This document shows positions 33,973 through 44,567 of a stretch of 64,000 bases of DNA, piece after piece (within the stretch, counting starts at the first letter, position 1; each line of letters opens with the position of its first letter). Source of the stretch: Lonicera japonica (lineage: Eukaryota > Streptophyta > Magnoliopsida > Dipsacales > Caprifoliaceae); the NCBI GenBank assembly GCA_021464415.1, contig CM038471.1, positions 16,592,422-16,656,421 of the forward strand. Reading direction: 5' to 3'. The position numbers and the translations under genes are program-made. Under the pieces are notes generated by a model. It saw only the letters and a program-made list of their open reading frames with translations, ran no database searches and was not told the DNA's origin.

Positions 33973-35229
33973 ATGTCTTCCTACCGTACCAACTCTGATT
34001 TTTCTTATGTTAAAGCTCGAGATGCTTTGATATCTTCTGAAAATGGTTTGAACTTTGGTGCATTCAGTCCTTTGGCGGGCTGGTGCCATCGTCCTGTAGA
34101 TTTCTCCTTTCTGTTAGGTGCTTTGTATTTCTGGAGTCCTGCGGACCATCTCTACCGTTTTGGACTAGATGAGCTCTGCCCAACCTATGAGGAGTTCTCC
34201 TGGCTGTTACGTTCTGACGTTCGTCTCCCGATGGCAGTTCCTATAGAAGGAATCGGTCCCCGCGACATGCTAATTGCTCTGTTAGCCATTCCCCAAGCGG
34301 CCTGCGATGGTTTCATTGTCGACGGGCTCCTTGACCTCCACAAAATGGTGAGGTTCTTTCATCGTTATGAAGATAGGGCCTCTTACGGCGTGGGGCGTAC
34401 TGCAGCGGCCCTGATTTGCCTGGTTTCTGATATGCTGCTGGTGACGGGTTCTTCCCGTGTTGATCCGACTATCTTGAGTCTGATTTACCAGGCTAGAAAT
34501 GGGGAGTCTATAGTGCCGATCATTCTTGCAGAGACCCTGAATGGTCTTGATGATGTTCAACGGGGGGCCTCGCCCTTCTTTCGGGGGAGCCCGCGTCTGC
34601 TATACATGTGGCTGCTAGAGCGCTTTCGATCGGTGGGTTTCAGCGGAGTTCGGCTCGACAATCCGACCCATTTCTTCCATCGGCCTCTCTTTGGTGCTTT
34701 GACCATGTCTTCCTCTGATTGGACGGTGTGGTTTTCGGAGAACTTTCGGGCTATCCGGTGGAACATTCCTTGGTGGAAGCTGAGGAAGATGGTACTTAGT
34801 ACTGGGGGTCAGAACTACGTTCGGCTCCACGGGCTCTGGTTTACTTCCTTTTATCTCCCTGGGCGTCTTCTTCGACAGTTTAACATTCCTCAGGAGGTTC
34901 CCCTTGGTCTGAACAACTTCTCTTCTGAGTCTAAATTTGTGACCCCACATGTTTCTTTATCGGTAGAGAGGATGTGGCGTGCTCGACTGACTCGTCAGTT
35001 TAACTATGCTCGTTTTGGTATTTCCAGGCCTCTCCGGGCTGACATTATCCGCTCTTGCTGGCAATCTCTAGAAGGAGAGCTGATTGATGACCCCTTTCAA
35101 ATGGAGTGGTTCCGATTCATGGATTCTGAGCCTACAGAGGATGGCATTGTCTTTGCGTACCAGATTTTGGATGAGGCTCGAATTGATTTGGCCGCTGAGG
35201 ACCCAGTGTGGCCAACCCCTAGGGATTAG
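33973..35229 (+). CDS. DUF7745-like protein encoded antisense in the Gypsy element
   Basis: A single uninterrupted frame of 418 residues, with a good start context (aaaatgtct) and its own TATA box and palindrome cluster. Residues about 28-79 have the pattern FG..SPLA...PVDFSFLLGALYFW followed by YRFGLDELCPTYEEFSWLL, typical of the plant transposon-associated family now called DUF7745. That family resembles the plant mobile domain in its 'FW.P....F.FG..E..PT.EE...LL' core. Further on there are Trp-rich segments (WNIPWWKLRKM). No catalytic motif is known. An AATAAA signal lies at 35317-35322. The gene converges on gag-pol, whose last codon is at 35456. The frame has no lesion, unlike gag-pol. 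Family name from pattern memory; moderate certainty. Confidence 0.75.
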   Translation: MSSYRTNSDFSYVKARDALISSENGLNFGAFSPLAGWCHRPVDFSFLLGALYFWSPADHLYRFGLDELCPTYEEFSWLLRSDVRLPMAVPIEGIGPRDMLIALLAIPQAACDGFIVDGLLDLHKMVRFFHRYEDRASYGVGRTAAALICLVSDMLLVTGSSRVDPTILSLIYQARNGESIVPIILAETLNGLDDVQRGASPFFRGSPRLLYMWLLERFRSVGFSGVRLDNPTHFFHRPLFGALTMSSSDWTVWFSENFRAIRWNIPWWKLRKMVLSTGGQNYVRLHGLWFTSFYLPGRLLRQFNIPQEVPLGLNNFSSESKFVTPHVSLSVERMWRARLTRQFNYARFGISRPLRADIIRSCWQSLEGELIDDPFQMEWFRFMDSEPTEDGIVFAYQILDEARIDLAAEDPVWPTPRD

Positions 35230-35455
35230 TTTCTTCTTTGTATGCTGTACTTCCTTTGTAACTCTTGGTGTTCTGAACCACCTCTTTAATAATATATGAA
35301 GGGACTTTTTATGAGAAATAAATTTCTTTACAAAGCTTTAAACCGGGCCTGAAGTCACTTCTCAGGTTGCCTACGTTCCCCCCTTTTTGATTTTTCCAGA
35401 AAATACGATATTCGAGTTGGGGCTCAGGTTTACGTAGTTCTTATACACGTCGTGC

Positions 35456-38176
35456 TTATTGATAATACTTCTTCAGTCGGTCCATGTTGACTGGTGAATG
35501 TAGTAACTGCCCGTCTAGGTCAGTGAGTATAGCGGCGCCTCCTGTATTGATTTCTTTGACGATATACGGCCCTGTCCACTTCTGCCCGAACTTTTCCCTC
35601 GGATCTCTGGCTGGCTCTCGAATTTCTTTCAACACGATGTCATTTTCATTGATACCCCGAGTCCTCACTCTCTGGTTAAATGCTCGAGCGATTCTCTTCT
35701 GATACCCTTGATGGTGGTATGCGGCTTTCAATCTTTTCTCATCTAGTAAGGCTAGCTCGTTATAACGTGCCTGGACCCACTCCAGTTCATTGACCTGATT
35801 CTCTAGCATTACTCTGAGGGAAGGGACCTCTAACTCGACAGGGAGGACTGCCTCCATCCCGTATGTAAGCGAGAACGGGGTTGCCCCGGTAGAGACCCTT
35901 TCGGTGGTGCGGTATCCCCACAATGCATATGGTAATTTCTCCGGCCAGTCCCGGCAGGTGTCGGTCATCTTGCTTAGGATATTCTTCAAATTCTTGTTGG
36001 CGGCTTCAACTGCCCCATTGGTTTGCGGTCTATATGGCGAAGATTTGTGTCGGGTGATACCGTATTCCTCCATGACTGTATTAGCTTCTCCTTCGAAGTG
36101 GGTGCCGTTATCTGAGATGATCTCGTGTGGGACCCCATATCGGCAGACAATATTCCTTTTGATGAATCGGGCAACTTTCCTGGCATCCAGGGTTTGGTAA
36201 GATTCGGCTTCCACCCATTTGGTGAAGTAATCGATGGCTACTAGTATGAATTCATGGCCGTTGCTGGCTTTGGGTGAGACTTTCCCAATGACGTCAATTC
36301 CCCAGGCTGAAAAAGGCCAGGGAGCAGTCATGTTGTACAACTCTTTTGGAGGAAGCTTTTGGGACTTAGCATAAATTTGGCATTTGTGACAACGGCGTAC
36401 ATGATCAGCGCAGTCAGTTTGTAGGGTAGACCAGAAATACCCTTGCCTGATGATCTTGCGGGCAAGCGTATGCCCGCTCATATGAGGTCCGCAATCGCCC
36501 CCATGTATCTGATCCATCATTCTAACTGATTCTTCTTCGGTGAGACATTGAAGATGAGTCCCGTCGTAGTTCCTCTTATATAATCTTCCGGCACAGAGTA
36601 TGAATCCTGATGCTAGTCTCCTGAGTGTGACCCGTGTTCTCTTGTCTGCTTTCTCGGGATACTGATGGTTCTTCAGCAGGTTCCAGATATCATAAAACCA
36701 AACGGTTGAGTCACCGTCTTTTTCAATTTCCACCTCAAGGGTCATGCAGTGCACGGGTCCTGATTTCTTTTGTACCGTGAGGGTTATTTCTTCCATCCCC
36801 TCCGGAATATCGATCATAGATGCCAGGGTTGCCAATGCGTCAGCAAAACTGTTCTGGGACCTGGGGATATAGTAAAACTCCACACGCTCGAACCTTCCTG
36901 CGACTTCTTCTAGTCGGGCGAGGTAAGGGACTAATTTCTCAGCTCTGATCTTCCATTCCTTCAGAACTTGATGGACCACTAGTGCTGAATCTCCGTATAC
37001 CTGTATTCTCTTTATACCCCTTTGAAGAGCGATCTCTAACCCGAGTATGCAGGCTTCATATTCGGCCATATTGTTGGTGCAGAAGAAGTCCAGTCGATAT
37101 GATACCGGGGAGTGAGTTTGGTCTGGAGAGACTAACAGGATGCCTATCCCGTTTCCGTTCCGATTGGCGGCTCCGTCAAAGTACAACCTCCAGTCTTCAT
37201 TGATCTCGACGTTCATGATGGTTTCGTCCGGGAATTCGGCTTCTTCTATCATGTCTCCCAATATCGGATTGTGGGCCAGGTAATCAGCTATGATCTTGCC
37301 TTTGACTGCCTTCTGGGTCATGTAGGTGATGTCGAATTCGGAGAGTAGAAATAACCATTTTGCCATTCGATTCGAGAGAGCCGGTTTCTCGAAGAGGTAT
37401 TTCAACGGATCAATCCGTGATGCCAGGATGACTGGAAAAACTAGCATGTAGTGCCGTAGTTTCTGTGTTACCCAGACGAGAGCGGTACACGATTTTTCCA
37501 ATGGTGTGTAGTTTATCTCAAATGGGGATAGCTTTTTGCTGAGGAAATAGATGGCCTGCTCCTTCCGGGTATCGGTGAGGTGTTGGGCTAGCATTGCTCC
37601 CGCGGCTGAATCAGTGACGGTTAGGTATAGAATTAGTGGTAGTCCGGTCTGAGGCGGGGCTAACACTGGGGGCTTGGAGAGGTAATCTTTGATTTTGTCA
37701 AAAGCCTCCTGGCATTGATCGTTCCATTCTCCTGTTGAAGACTTCCTCAGGAGTTTGAAGATGGGTTCGCACTTTTGAGTGAGCTGAGAGATAAACCTAC
37801 TGATGTACTGCAGATTACCCAAAAAACCCCGGATTTCTCTCTCGGTACGAGGCTCGGGCATGTCTTGGATAGCTTGAACTTTAGCGGGGTCCACCTCGAT
37901 TCCTTTCTTACTGACGACATATCCCAGGAGTTTTCCTTTGGTTACCCCGAACACACATTTCTGCGGGTTGAGTCTCATCTGATACTGGCGGAGCCGATCA
38001 AAGAAGGCTCGCAAGGCTGGTACGTGGCCTTCCCTCTCTTTTGACTTGATTATCATGTCGTCTACATACACCTCTACTTCTTTGTGAATCATGTCGTGAA
38101 AGATAGCCGTAGCTGTCCTCTGATATGTTGCCCCGGCGTTCTTCAGCCCAAACGGCATAACGGTGTAGCAGTATGT
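35456..38176 (-). pseudogene. Gag-pol, 3' part: reverse transcriptase (rest), RNase H, second RNase H, integrase
   Basis: This frame (open from 38263, collinear with pol from about 38176) runs about 900 residues to the stop at 35456. Numbering from the open frame, it has VMPFGLKNAG (35-44), the catalytic YVDD (66-69), RNase H1 with TVTDSAAGAML (about 215-225) and a second, archaeal-type RNase H starting LYFDGAANRNG (360-370) with NNMAEYEA and YGDSALVVHQ. The integrase has its HHCC zinc finger (CHKCQIYAK near 625) and DDE residues at about D657, D718 and E753. It lacks a start of its own and is out of frame with the upstream half because of a 4-bp duplication at 38171-38178. The dual RNase H places it in the Tat clade. 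Confidence 0.9.
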
Positions 38177-38178
38177 AT
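38171..38178 (-). other. 4-bp tandem duplication causing the pol frameshift
   Basis: The plus strand reads GTATGTAT, a direct duplication of four bases. On the minus strand it falls inside reverse transcriptase, between the conserved TPWGTY and CYTVMPFG segments. Upstream domains are in one frame and downstream domains in the next. A programmed frameshift is unlikely inside a catalytic domain, so a mutation (or an assembly error) is the simplest explanation. Confidence 0.8.
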
Positions 38179-41100
38179 GTTCCCCACGGTGTGATAAATG
38201 CTGTTTTCTCCTGGTGATCCGGGTGCATCTTGATCTGGTTATATCCGGCAAAACCATCCACAAATGACTTCAGGGCGTGGTTGGCAGTATTATCTACTAT
38301 CAAATCGATGTTGGGCAATGGAAAATCGTCCTTTGGACAAGCTTTATTGAGATCCCGGTAATCCACACACATGCGGACTTTCCCATTAGCCTTTGGAACA
38401 GGCACGATGTTGGCTAACCACGAGGGGTACTCGATCACCCGTAAGAATCCCACACTCAGTTGTTTCATTACTTCTTCTTTCACTTTCAAGGACCATTCTG
38501 GCGTAAGTTTCCTCAGCTTCTGTTTGACGGGCCTAAGTTCTGGATTGGTGTGTATTTCGTGCATGACTATCTGACTGTTCAAACCCGGCATATCTTCATA
38601 AGACCAGGCGAAGACATCCACATACTCTTTCAGAGTTTGTGTGAATTCTTCTCTCTCTGTCCCACTTAGGCTTGCCCCAATGCGGACCTCTTTTCTTTCC
38701 TCCTCTGTTCCGAGGTTAATCACAAGAGTGTCTCCTTCCTCGCTTTGTATACGTTGCTCCTCCCGTTCAGGGTGTTCGTTCATTCTTTCCAATTCCATAT
38801 AAGCAATTACAGAATTAAAAATAACAGGATAACGCAAAATAGACTCTTCTTTATTGATACTAGTATTTACAGGTACAAGTTTAAAAAGTTCATTTAGGAG
38901 TGACTCCTTCCTATCCTTATCCTCACTCTTATCTCTCACCCTTACAATTTCGCTCTTTTCCCTTTCCTCTTGGTAGTCTGGATCAGCGTATATCAAGTGT
39001 ACAGGGTCGTCTCCTGGCTCATCATCTCCCAGAGCCATGATGTCGAAGAGATCTCCGATCATTTCTTCCTCTTCGCCTTTCATGTCTTCACTTTCTTCCT
39101 TCGGCCCAATTGTCAACTTGGTAGCGAAGCTGTGTACGGTGTTTTCTTTGATATATAGGTCCTCTTCATAGAAGATTTCCCACCCAGGAAGGTTCTCTCC
39201 GTCGCTGTTTCTCCAAGGCTCCTGGAAGCCGCAAAAGGGGAAGTCCTCTCCTTCTTTGACAAAGAACCCGTTCAGAGAGCTGAAACTCGGATACTGATGC
39301 CCTCGACCCCTTTTTTGTTGATCGTCCTCTTCAGTGTGTTGGTACCCCAAACCTTCCCTCTCGTACCTTGCTACTGGTTCCAATGCTTGAAGTAGTCCTG
39401 GTTGTCCCATTCCCAGACCGGCTGCAGGCAAGTATTTCATCATTCTCAACATATTTGTAATCTTGGTGCTGAGACCGGGGATATTGTCAGGGGGAAGATA
39501 CCTGATTGTCTGGGTGCTAAGAGTTTGCACTTGAGGCTCGTAAGAAAAGCCTCCTAACTGTATGCTCTGGCTCCCGATTCCCAAAACTGGTAACTCCATA
39601 TCCGCCAAGGTCCTTTCAGGATCTCCTTGGATGGTAATTATGTTCCCTTCAAACGGTATCTTGATCTTTTGGTGCAAGGAGGAGGGGAGTGCTCCTATGT
39701 CGTGTAGCCATGCTCTTCCCAACAGTAGGTTAAAACTGGAAGGAATGTCTATGATTTGAAAGTCGGCCGGGAAGCTTCCGGGACCAACCATGAGATCAAG
39801 TTTCAGAGACCCCAGAACGGCCCTCCTGGTATTATCATAGGCCCTGACGGTTACAGCGGATGGTGAGAGCTCTGAATCTGAGATACCCAAGCATCTGGCA
39901 GTCTTTAGGGGGCAGACATTTATGGTCGACCCATTGTCGATGAGAACTTGTGGCAAGATCTTCCCTCGGGTTCGGACGGTGATATGGAGAGCCAGGCTGT
40001 GTTTTCTCCCCAACGGAGACAAGTCTTCATCTGAAAATGACAGACTTCTTTGGACTGTGAGTGACCCGATCATGTTTGGCAGTTGTTCGGGCGTGGAGTC
40101 CGGCGATATGACAGCCTCATCCAGGAGTTTAATGAAAGCGGTCCTGTGAGGTTTGGAGGCAACCAAGAGGCCCCAAATGGTGATGTGTGCCTGGGTTTTC
40201 TTCAACTGTTCCAGTACTCGGTCTTCTCCTACTTCTTTTGGAGGCGGTGATTTTTCGGCATCCATCGGTGGTGGCTGGTATACCTTTCCTGAGCGGGTAA
40301 TCTGTTGTATCCAAAGGGATGTTGGGTCTGATCCCTCTGAAGTTTCTGACGACTCTGGTTCTGCCGACCAACTAAAAGTCCCGGGGGAGGTTTCTGTCAT
40401 ACATATTGTCTCCTTATGAGGGGGGCGGGGTTTCCATGGTTGTTTTTTCTTGTCCTGGGTCCATCCTATCCCAGCTTTCCCAGGATTGGTTTTGATGGTG
40501 AGTGGTTGCGAGATCCCCTGATTTGTCTTTCCTAAGCCCTGCCCAGGTAGGAAGTTCATCTTGGCCATCCATTGGTCAATTATTGGGTTGAGGCCTGGGG
40601 CAACTTGTGCTTTTGCCGATAGCATAACGGGTGCCTTATAGGCTGGATCGTCCCGAATGCGTCCTACGGGATCGAAGCCTTCGTCAGTGGTTAAGGCGTT
40701 AATTCCTGCAGGTGGAGCATGATTGGGGAGGGGGTTGTTGGTAACATTGGGCCCGCCGGGTGCGGGGATGGTTCCGGCTTCAATGAGGTCCTGGATACGA
40801 TGGCGGAGAGCTAAACAACGTTCCGTGTCATGGCCTGCCGCCTGATGGTACGCACAGTTCTCATTCATTCTCCAAGTGTTGGGGATAGGATTTGGTGGAG
40901 GGCGTGGGTTGAGTGGGGTGACTAGTCCGGCCTTTTGGAGTAGTTCCAGGCTTTTGACCAGAGTAGTGGGGAGGGTGCAGAAATTTCTCCTTTTCTTGAC
41001 CTCGGTGTTTGAAGAGTCTCCCTGCGTAGGCCAACTCATTGGGGGGACTTGCGGTGACTGCTGAAATGGGTTTTGTTGATATGGGTACGAGCTTAGTTGG

Positions 41101-42182
41101 TTTACGGCTGGAGTGGCCGTCTTTCTTCCAGTGTAAGAGGCCTTCTTGGTATCCGTGTCTGCCTTTCTGGTCAATTCTTCCTCTACCTGTGACCCCATAC
41201 TCAACAGGGCTCTGAAGTGTGGGAATACATGCTTTCCCATGCAGTTCAATACAGCTGGAGTAAAATTCTTCTGTATGATTTCTAACTGCTCTTCTTCGTC
41301 GGGCCGTTTGGACATTTGGGATGCCATTTCCCTCCAGCGGGTGACAAAGTCGCTGAAGCTTTCTTTCTCGCCTTGCTTGGCCATTTCCAGGTGTTTACGG
41401 GTAATTTCCAAATTCTCGTTGGACCCGTACTTGGTCATGAATTCTTTGACGATATCCCCCCAAGTTTTCGTGTGGTGTTTCTCTAGGTCGAAGAACCATC
41501 TCAGGGCTGCCCCCGTGAGAGTCATGTGAAAAGCCTGAGCCAGCTCCGGCTCTCCACAGCCGGACACTTGCATGGATCTGATGTAAGATTGGAGATGGGT
41601 TTTGGGGGGTGTAGTACCAGTGAATTTGGTGATAGAGGGGAGCTTAAATCCTTGAGGTAGTCTGGCTTCTGGGTAGAGGGAAAAGGCGTTCATGTCTGTG
41701 ATCTCGTCTGCCCCTTTCATCAGAGAAACACCTCTTTGCAGAACCTTCATCTGCTCTTTCAATTTCTTCATTTCTTCGCTCTCTCTTGACACCTCATCGG
41801 GCTGTTCCCGGGCTATCATCGATTCTGCGTATACTGCCCGGAGTCGGTTGATGTCTGGGTACTCATTGGGAGGGGCTATTGGGGCTGGTGGAATAGGTCT
41901 TGCAGGGACTTGTGGCCATGGTTGATATTGGGGATCGAGGCCTTGCTGAGGTTGTGGCCAGACGATGGGTGGCTCTTGTTGTTGGTATGTGGGGCCTGAA
42001 TCCGGGGCCCATTGGTTCTGATTGTTGGGGTCGGTTTGAACGGGACCGGCCATATTGGGGCCCGTTTGGGGTGGATTAGTTCCTTGGATTGGGGGAAGTA
42101 TTTGTGAAGACTGTCCTTGGTTCGGATCACGATTCGGTGGTAGTCGATCAAACCCCGGTGGTGCAGTTCGTTCGGCTGACAA
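38171..42182 (-). pseudogene. Gag-pol, 5' part: gag, G-patch motifs, protease, start of reverse transcriptase
   Basis: The frame is open from 42182 (a TTG directly after an in-frame TAA; first ATG at 42053) to the frameshift, about 1336 collinear residues. In order it has a Pro/Gln-rich start (1-110), a short coiled-coil (132-150), a gag core (about 180-345, SFSDFVTRWREMASQM), a zinc-knuckle-like CAYHQAAGHDTERC (443-456), a G-patch (537-574, GQGLGKTNQG), an aspartic protease with VLIDNGSTINVCP (746-758), a second G-patch-like segment (915-947), a long acidic linker, and the first half of reverse transcriptase (about 1240-1336, with VDYRDLNKACPKDDFPLPN). The open frame runs on to 37998 only in the wrong phase. 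Confidence 0.9.
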
Positions 42183-42185
42183 TTA

Positions 42186-42344
42186 TTCTATTCGGATTCG
42201 GGTACCCTGTTGCTCGTTCGTGAGATTTGCCAGATCCCTGCTGACGGTCATGAGTAAACGGTGCATTTCGGCTAGGGTTGGCTGAGCTGATGATGCCTCG
42301 GCTCGGCTCTGATCTGTCTCTCGATTCTCGCGTTCATCGGCCAT
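42186..42344 (-). pseudogene. Probable true gag N-terminus cut off by an in-frame stop
   Basis: An ATG at 42344 opens a 53-codon frame (MADERENRETDQSRAEA...) that is in the same phase as gag and ends with TAA at 42183-42185, directly before the next open codon. The peptide is charged and Gln/Glu-rich with a heptad-like MHRLLMTVSRDLANL, looking like a coiled-coil gag start. The simplest reading is a nonsense mutation in a longer gag. Alternatives are a short upstream frame with re-initiation at the ATG at 42053, or stop-codon readthrough. Confidence 0.6.
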
Positions 42345-43078
42345 TTCAGGTGTGCTTGGTCTTACTAGTCTTCCGGTGTGATCACGGCCGGCCCAACCTT
42401 CCAGTCTGTTGTTGCTTCACGACTGTAGACGAAAATCACGTGGCGAAGATGAAGGAAGACTGTGATGCGACTCGATTTTTGCCAAAAGAACCACTAAAAA
42501 TGGTCGAGAGAAAACCTCGAAAAATAGGTGTGGTAAAGTAAGCCGTAAGGTGGTACATCCCCTACAGCTGTATGACAAGTGTTTTAACTGACTCAATCTT
42601 AGATGCAGCGTGGGTGTTCGAACGGTTAAGGCTTCAGGCTCCCTCCTTTTTGGCAAGACCTTGCGATATACCCCAAGGGCGGGTACGTGCAAGAATCTTT
42701 TGATATACTTCCCGGGTACGTGAGTGTTCTCGTCACTCGATATACCTCGGGGGCGTACTTGGCCAAGGAGAGTGGAAGTAAATGCTTTCGGTTTATGTTG
42801 GCCCAAGCAAGCCAACTCCCTACTCACTTATAATACTTCCGAGGGTTTGGGGTAAATTCACACTCGTAGAACCAATGCATGATTTGTGATAGTGCGTGTA
42901 AAGTTCGAAAGGTTGGTTTCACAAATATCATTATCTTTATTACGTCTTTTCGAAAAACTCCCATTTTTTAGGAAAAGGTTTCTTCTCAATCAATTAACAT
43001 GAGTAGGGAAAGCAGTAAAAGCAATTTTTCAACAGATAAACAAAGGTCCACATATAAGAGTCTAGTTTTCTAATGGTG
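42345..43078 (-). other. 5' leader of the Gypsy element
   Basis: About 730 bp between the primer-binding site and the gag start on the minus strand. A 136-codon open frame (42417-42827, minus) shows no recognisable domain and is probably chance. I saw no separate ORF1 of the kind Ogre elements carry before gag. Confidence 0.5.
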
Positions 43079-43096
43079 TCCCCAGCAGAGTCGCCA
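43079..43096 (-). other. Primer-binding site
   Basis: On the minus strand, one base after the 5' LTR, the sequence is TGGCGACTCTGCTGGGGA. It starts with TGG, the complement of a tRNA 3' CCA. The string resembles the tRNA-Arg-type primer site described for Ogre/Tat elements; that tRNA identity is from memory and was not tested. Confidence 0.75.
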
Positions 43097-44286
43097 CTGT
43101 GAGAATCCGCAAATGCGGCCCCCCGGGTCTCGTCCCCGTTGGTGGTGGGGGTCATGGGACGTCGGAACTGATTCCGTCGTTCCATTTGCTGGAGCGTTTT
43201 CGTTGATTCATATCAGGTGTCCCTACGTTCTATTTCTAGATGCAAGGGGGTTCATTCAGAGTCGCCAGTACGTTTTACGAGAAAACGGACAAAAAAGGTC
43301 GTGTAAGAGGAAAGGCTATAGACAAGCCTTTCTTTACACGTTTGTCTGCGAAACCGGGATTCTTATAGGGTTCGGAAACTATATTACGGTTTGGGAAGGT
43401 GTTAAGCACCCATTCCGCCCTTTCGGTCTCTAGTGGTCTTATATGTTTATTCTATGTTGAAAAACTTGGATGCTTTTACCGACAGTCTACTACTTTTTAA
43501 ATAAATAATAAAAAAACCCTAATTTGGGAAAACGGGGAAAGGAATGAAAACCTTTGTGTTCCGAGATCCGATGTTTTTATGTTTAAAAGATGTAATGACA
43601 AATGACAAAAACCTTTTATTTTTGAAAGAGTATTCCGTATTATTTCCTCAGATAATGACGGTTTTCTCGAGTTGTGATTATTTTGAAAAAGGTTCGGATC
43701 TTTATGTCGGGACTAATTCAATATGGAATTTGAACTCTTTGAGGAGAGTTTATCAGACACGTCGCAGTCTATGGAAAAGACAAGATATGTGGATTTTAAT
43801 TCCTAGATAAGTCTTTATCGGTCCGGGGTTTGAAAACAGGGTTTATCCGGACGATAATGTACTTACTCTTCTGGTTTTGAAAGTAGTTTTATCAGGGTCT
43901 TTTGTTTTGAAAACGGTAGACTATTGGTAACTTGACAATAAGTTTATTCAAATAAAACGTGGACAGAATAACAGAAGTAAAACAAGTACACAGATATCTA
44001 ATCTTAAATACTAGAAGGGACTTTCTTTACCTTCCCGACGAGAATAATAATAAGAAAGAAAATATAATACGGCAGAGGGATCTCCGGCGATAATAATCTT
44101 CTCTTTCTTTAGATATTTCCGAGAAATCGATTCCGGAGACGGGACACGTCGAGTGTCGAGGATAGATTCGATAATTCTTCAGAAATAAGATAATAGTAGA
44201 AAAGTGCTTGATAAAAATCAAATCTAAAGCTCCAAATTCTCAGATTCCCATTGCTGCCCCTCCTTGAACCCTTGGGGGTGTTGGCC

Positions 44287-44294
44287 TATTTATA
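44287..44294 (-). promoter_or_regulatory. TATA box of the active-position 5' LTR
   Basis: TATAAATA on the minus strand, the same sequence and place as in the 3' LTR. It is the presumed core promoter for gag-pol, with the nine palindromes just upstream. Confidence 0.7.
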
Positions 44295-44309
44295 CTGCTC
44301 GGGAGGGAT

Positions 44310-44567
44310 TGTCGCGCGACATTTCCTTAAAAAAGGAGAATGTCGCGCGACATTGTGATATGTCGCGCGACATACGGGAATGTCGCGCGACAAACGGCTG
44401 AAGTGATGGTTCTGACAGATTGATGTGTCAGAAAGTGGTTGGTCTGGTGCAGAGGGGGAATGTCGTGCGACATAGTGGAATTGTCGCGCGACATATCAGG
44501 GATTGTCGCGCGACAATGTGATATGTCGTGCGACAATCTCTCTAAAAAACAAGTTTGTCGGGCGACA
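44310..44567. promoter_or_regulatory. Cluster of nine TGTCGCGCGACA palindromes in the 5' LTR
   Basis: Copy for copy the same as the 3' LTR cluster at an offset of 15448: six perfect palindromes, two with CG changed to TG, and one with C changed to G. It is upstream of the gag-pol TATA box. Confidence 0.8.

Noticed and set aside
38171..38178. Programmed ribosomal frameshift between the two pol frames
   Set aside because: The phase change falls inside the reverse transcriptase core and coincides with an exact 4-bp duplication, not with a slippery site at a domain border.
37775..42541. Many plus-strand open frames of 60-130 codons opposite gag-pol
   Set aside because: They are shadows of the long minus-strand coding region and show no domain pattern of their own.
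42417..42827. 136-codon minus-strand frame before gag as an Ogre-type ORF1
   Set aside because: Too short and without any recognisable domain; Ogre ORF1 proteins are longer.
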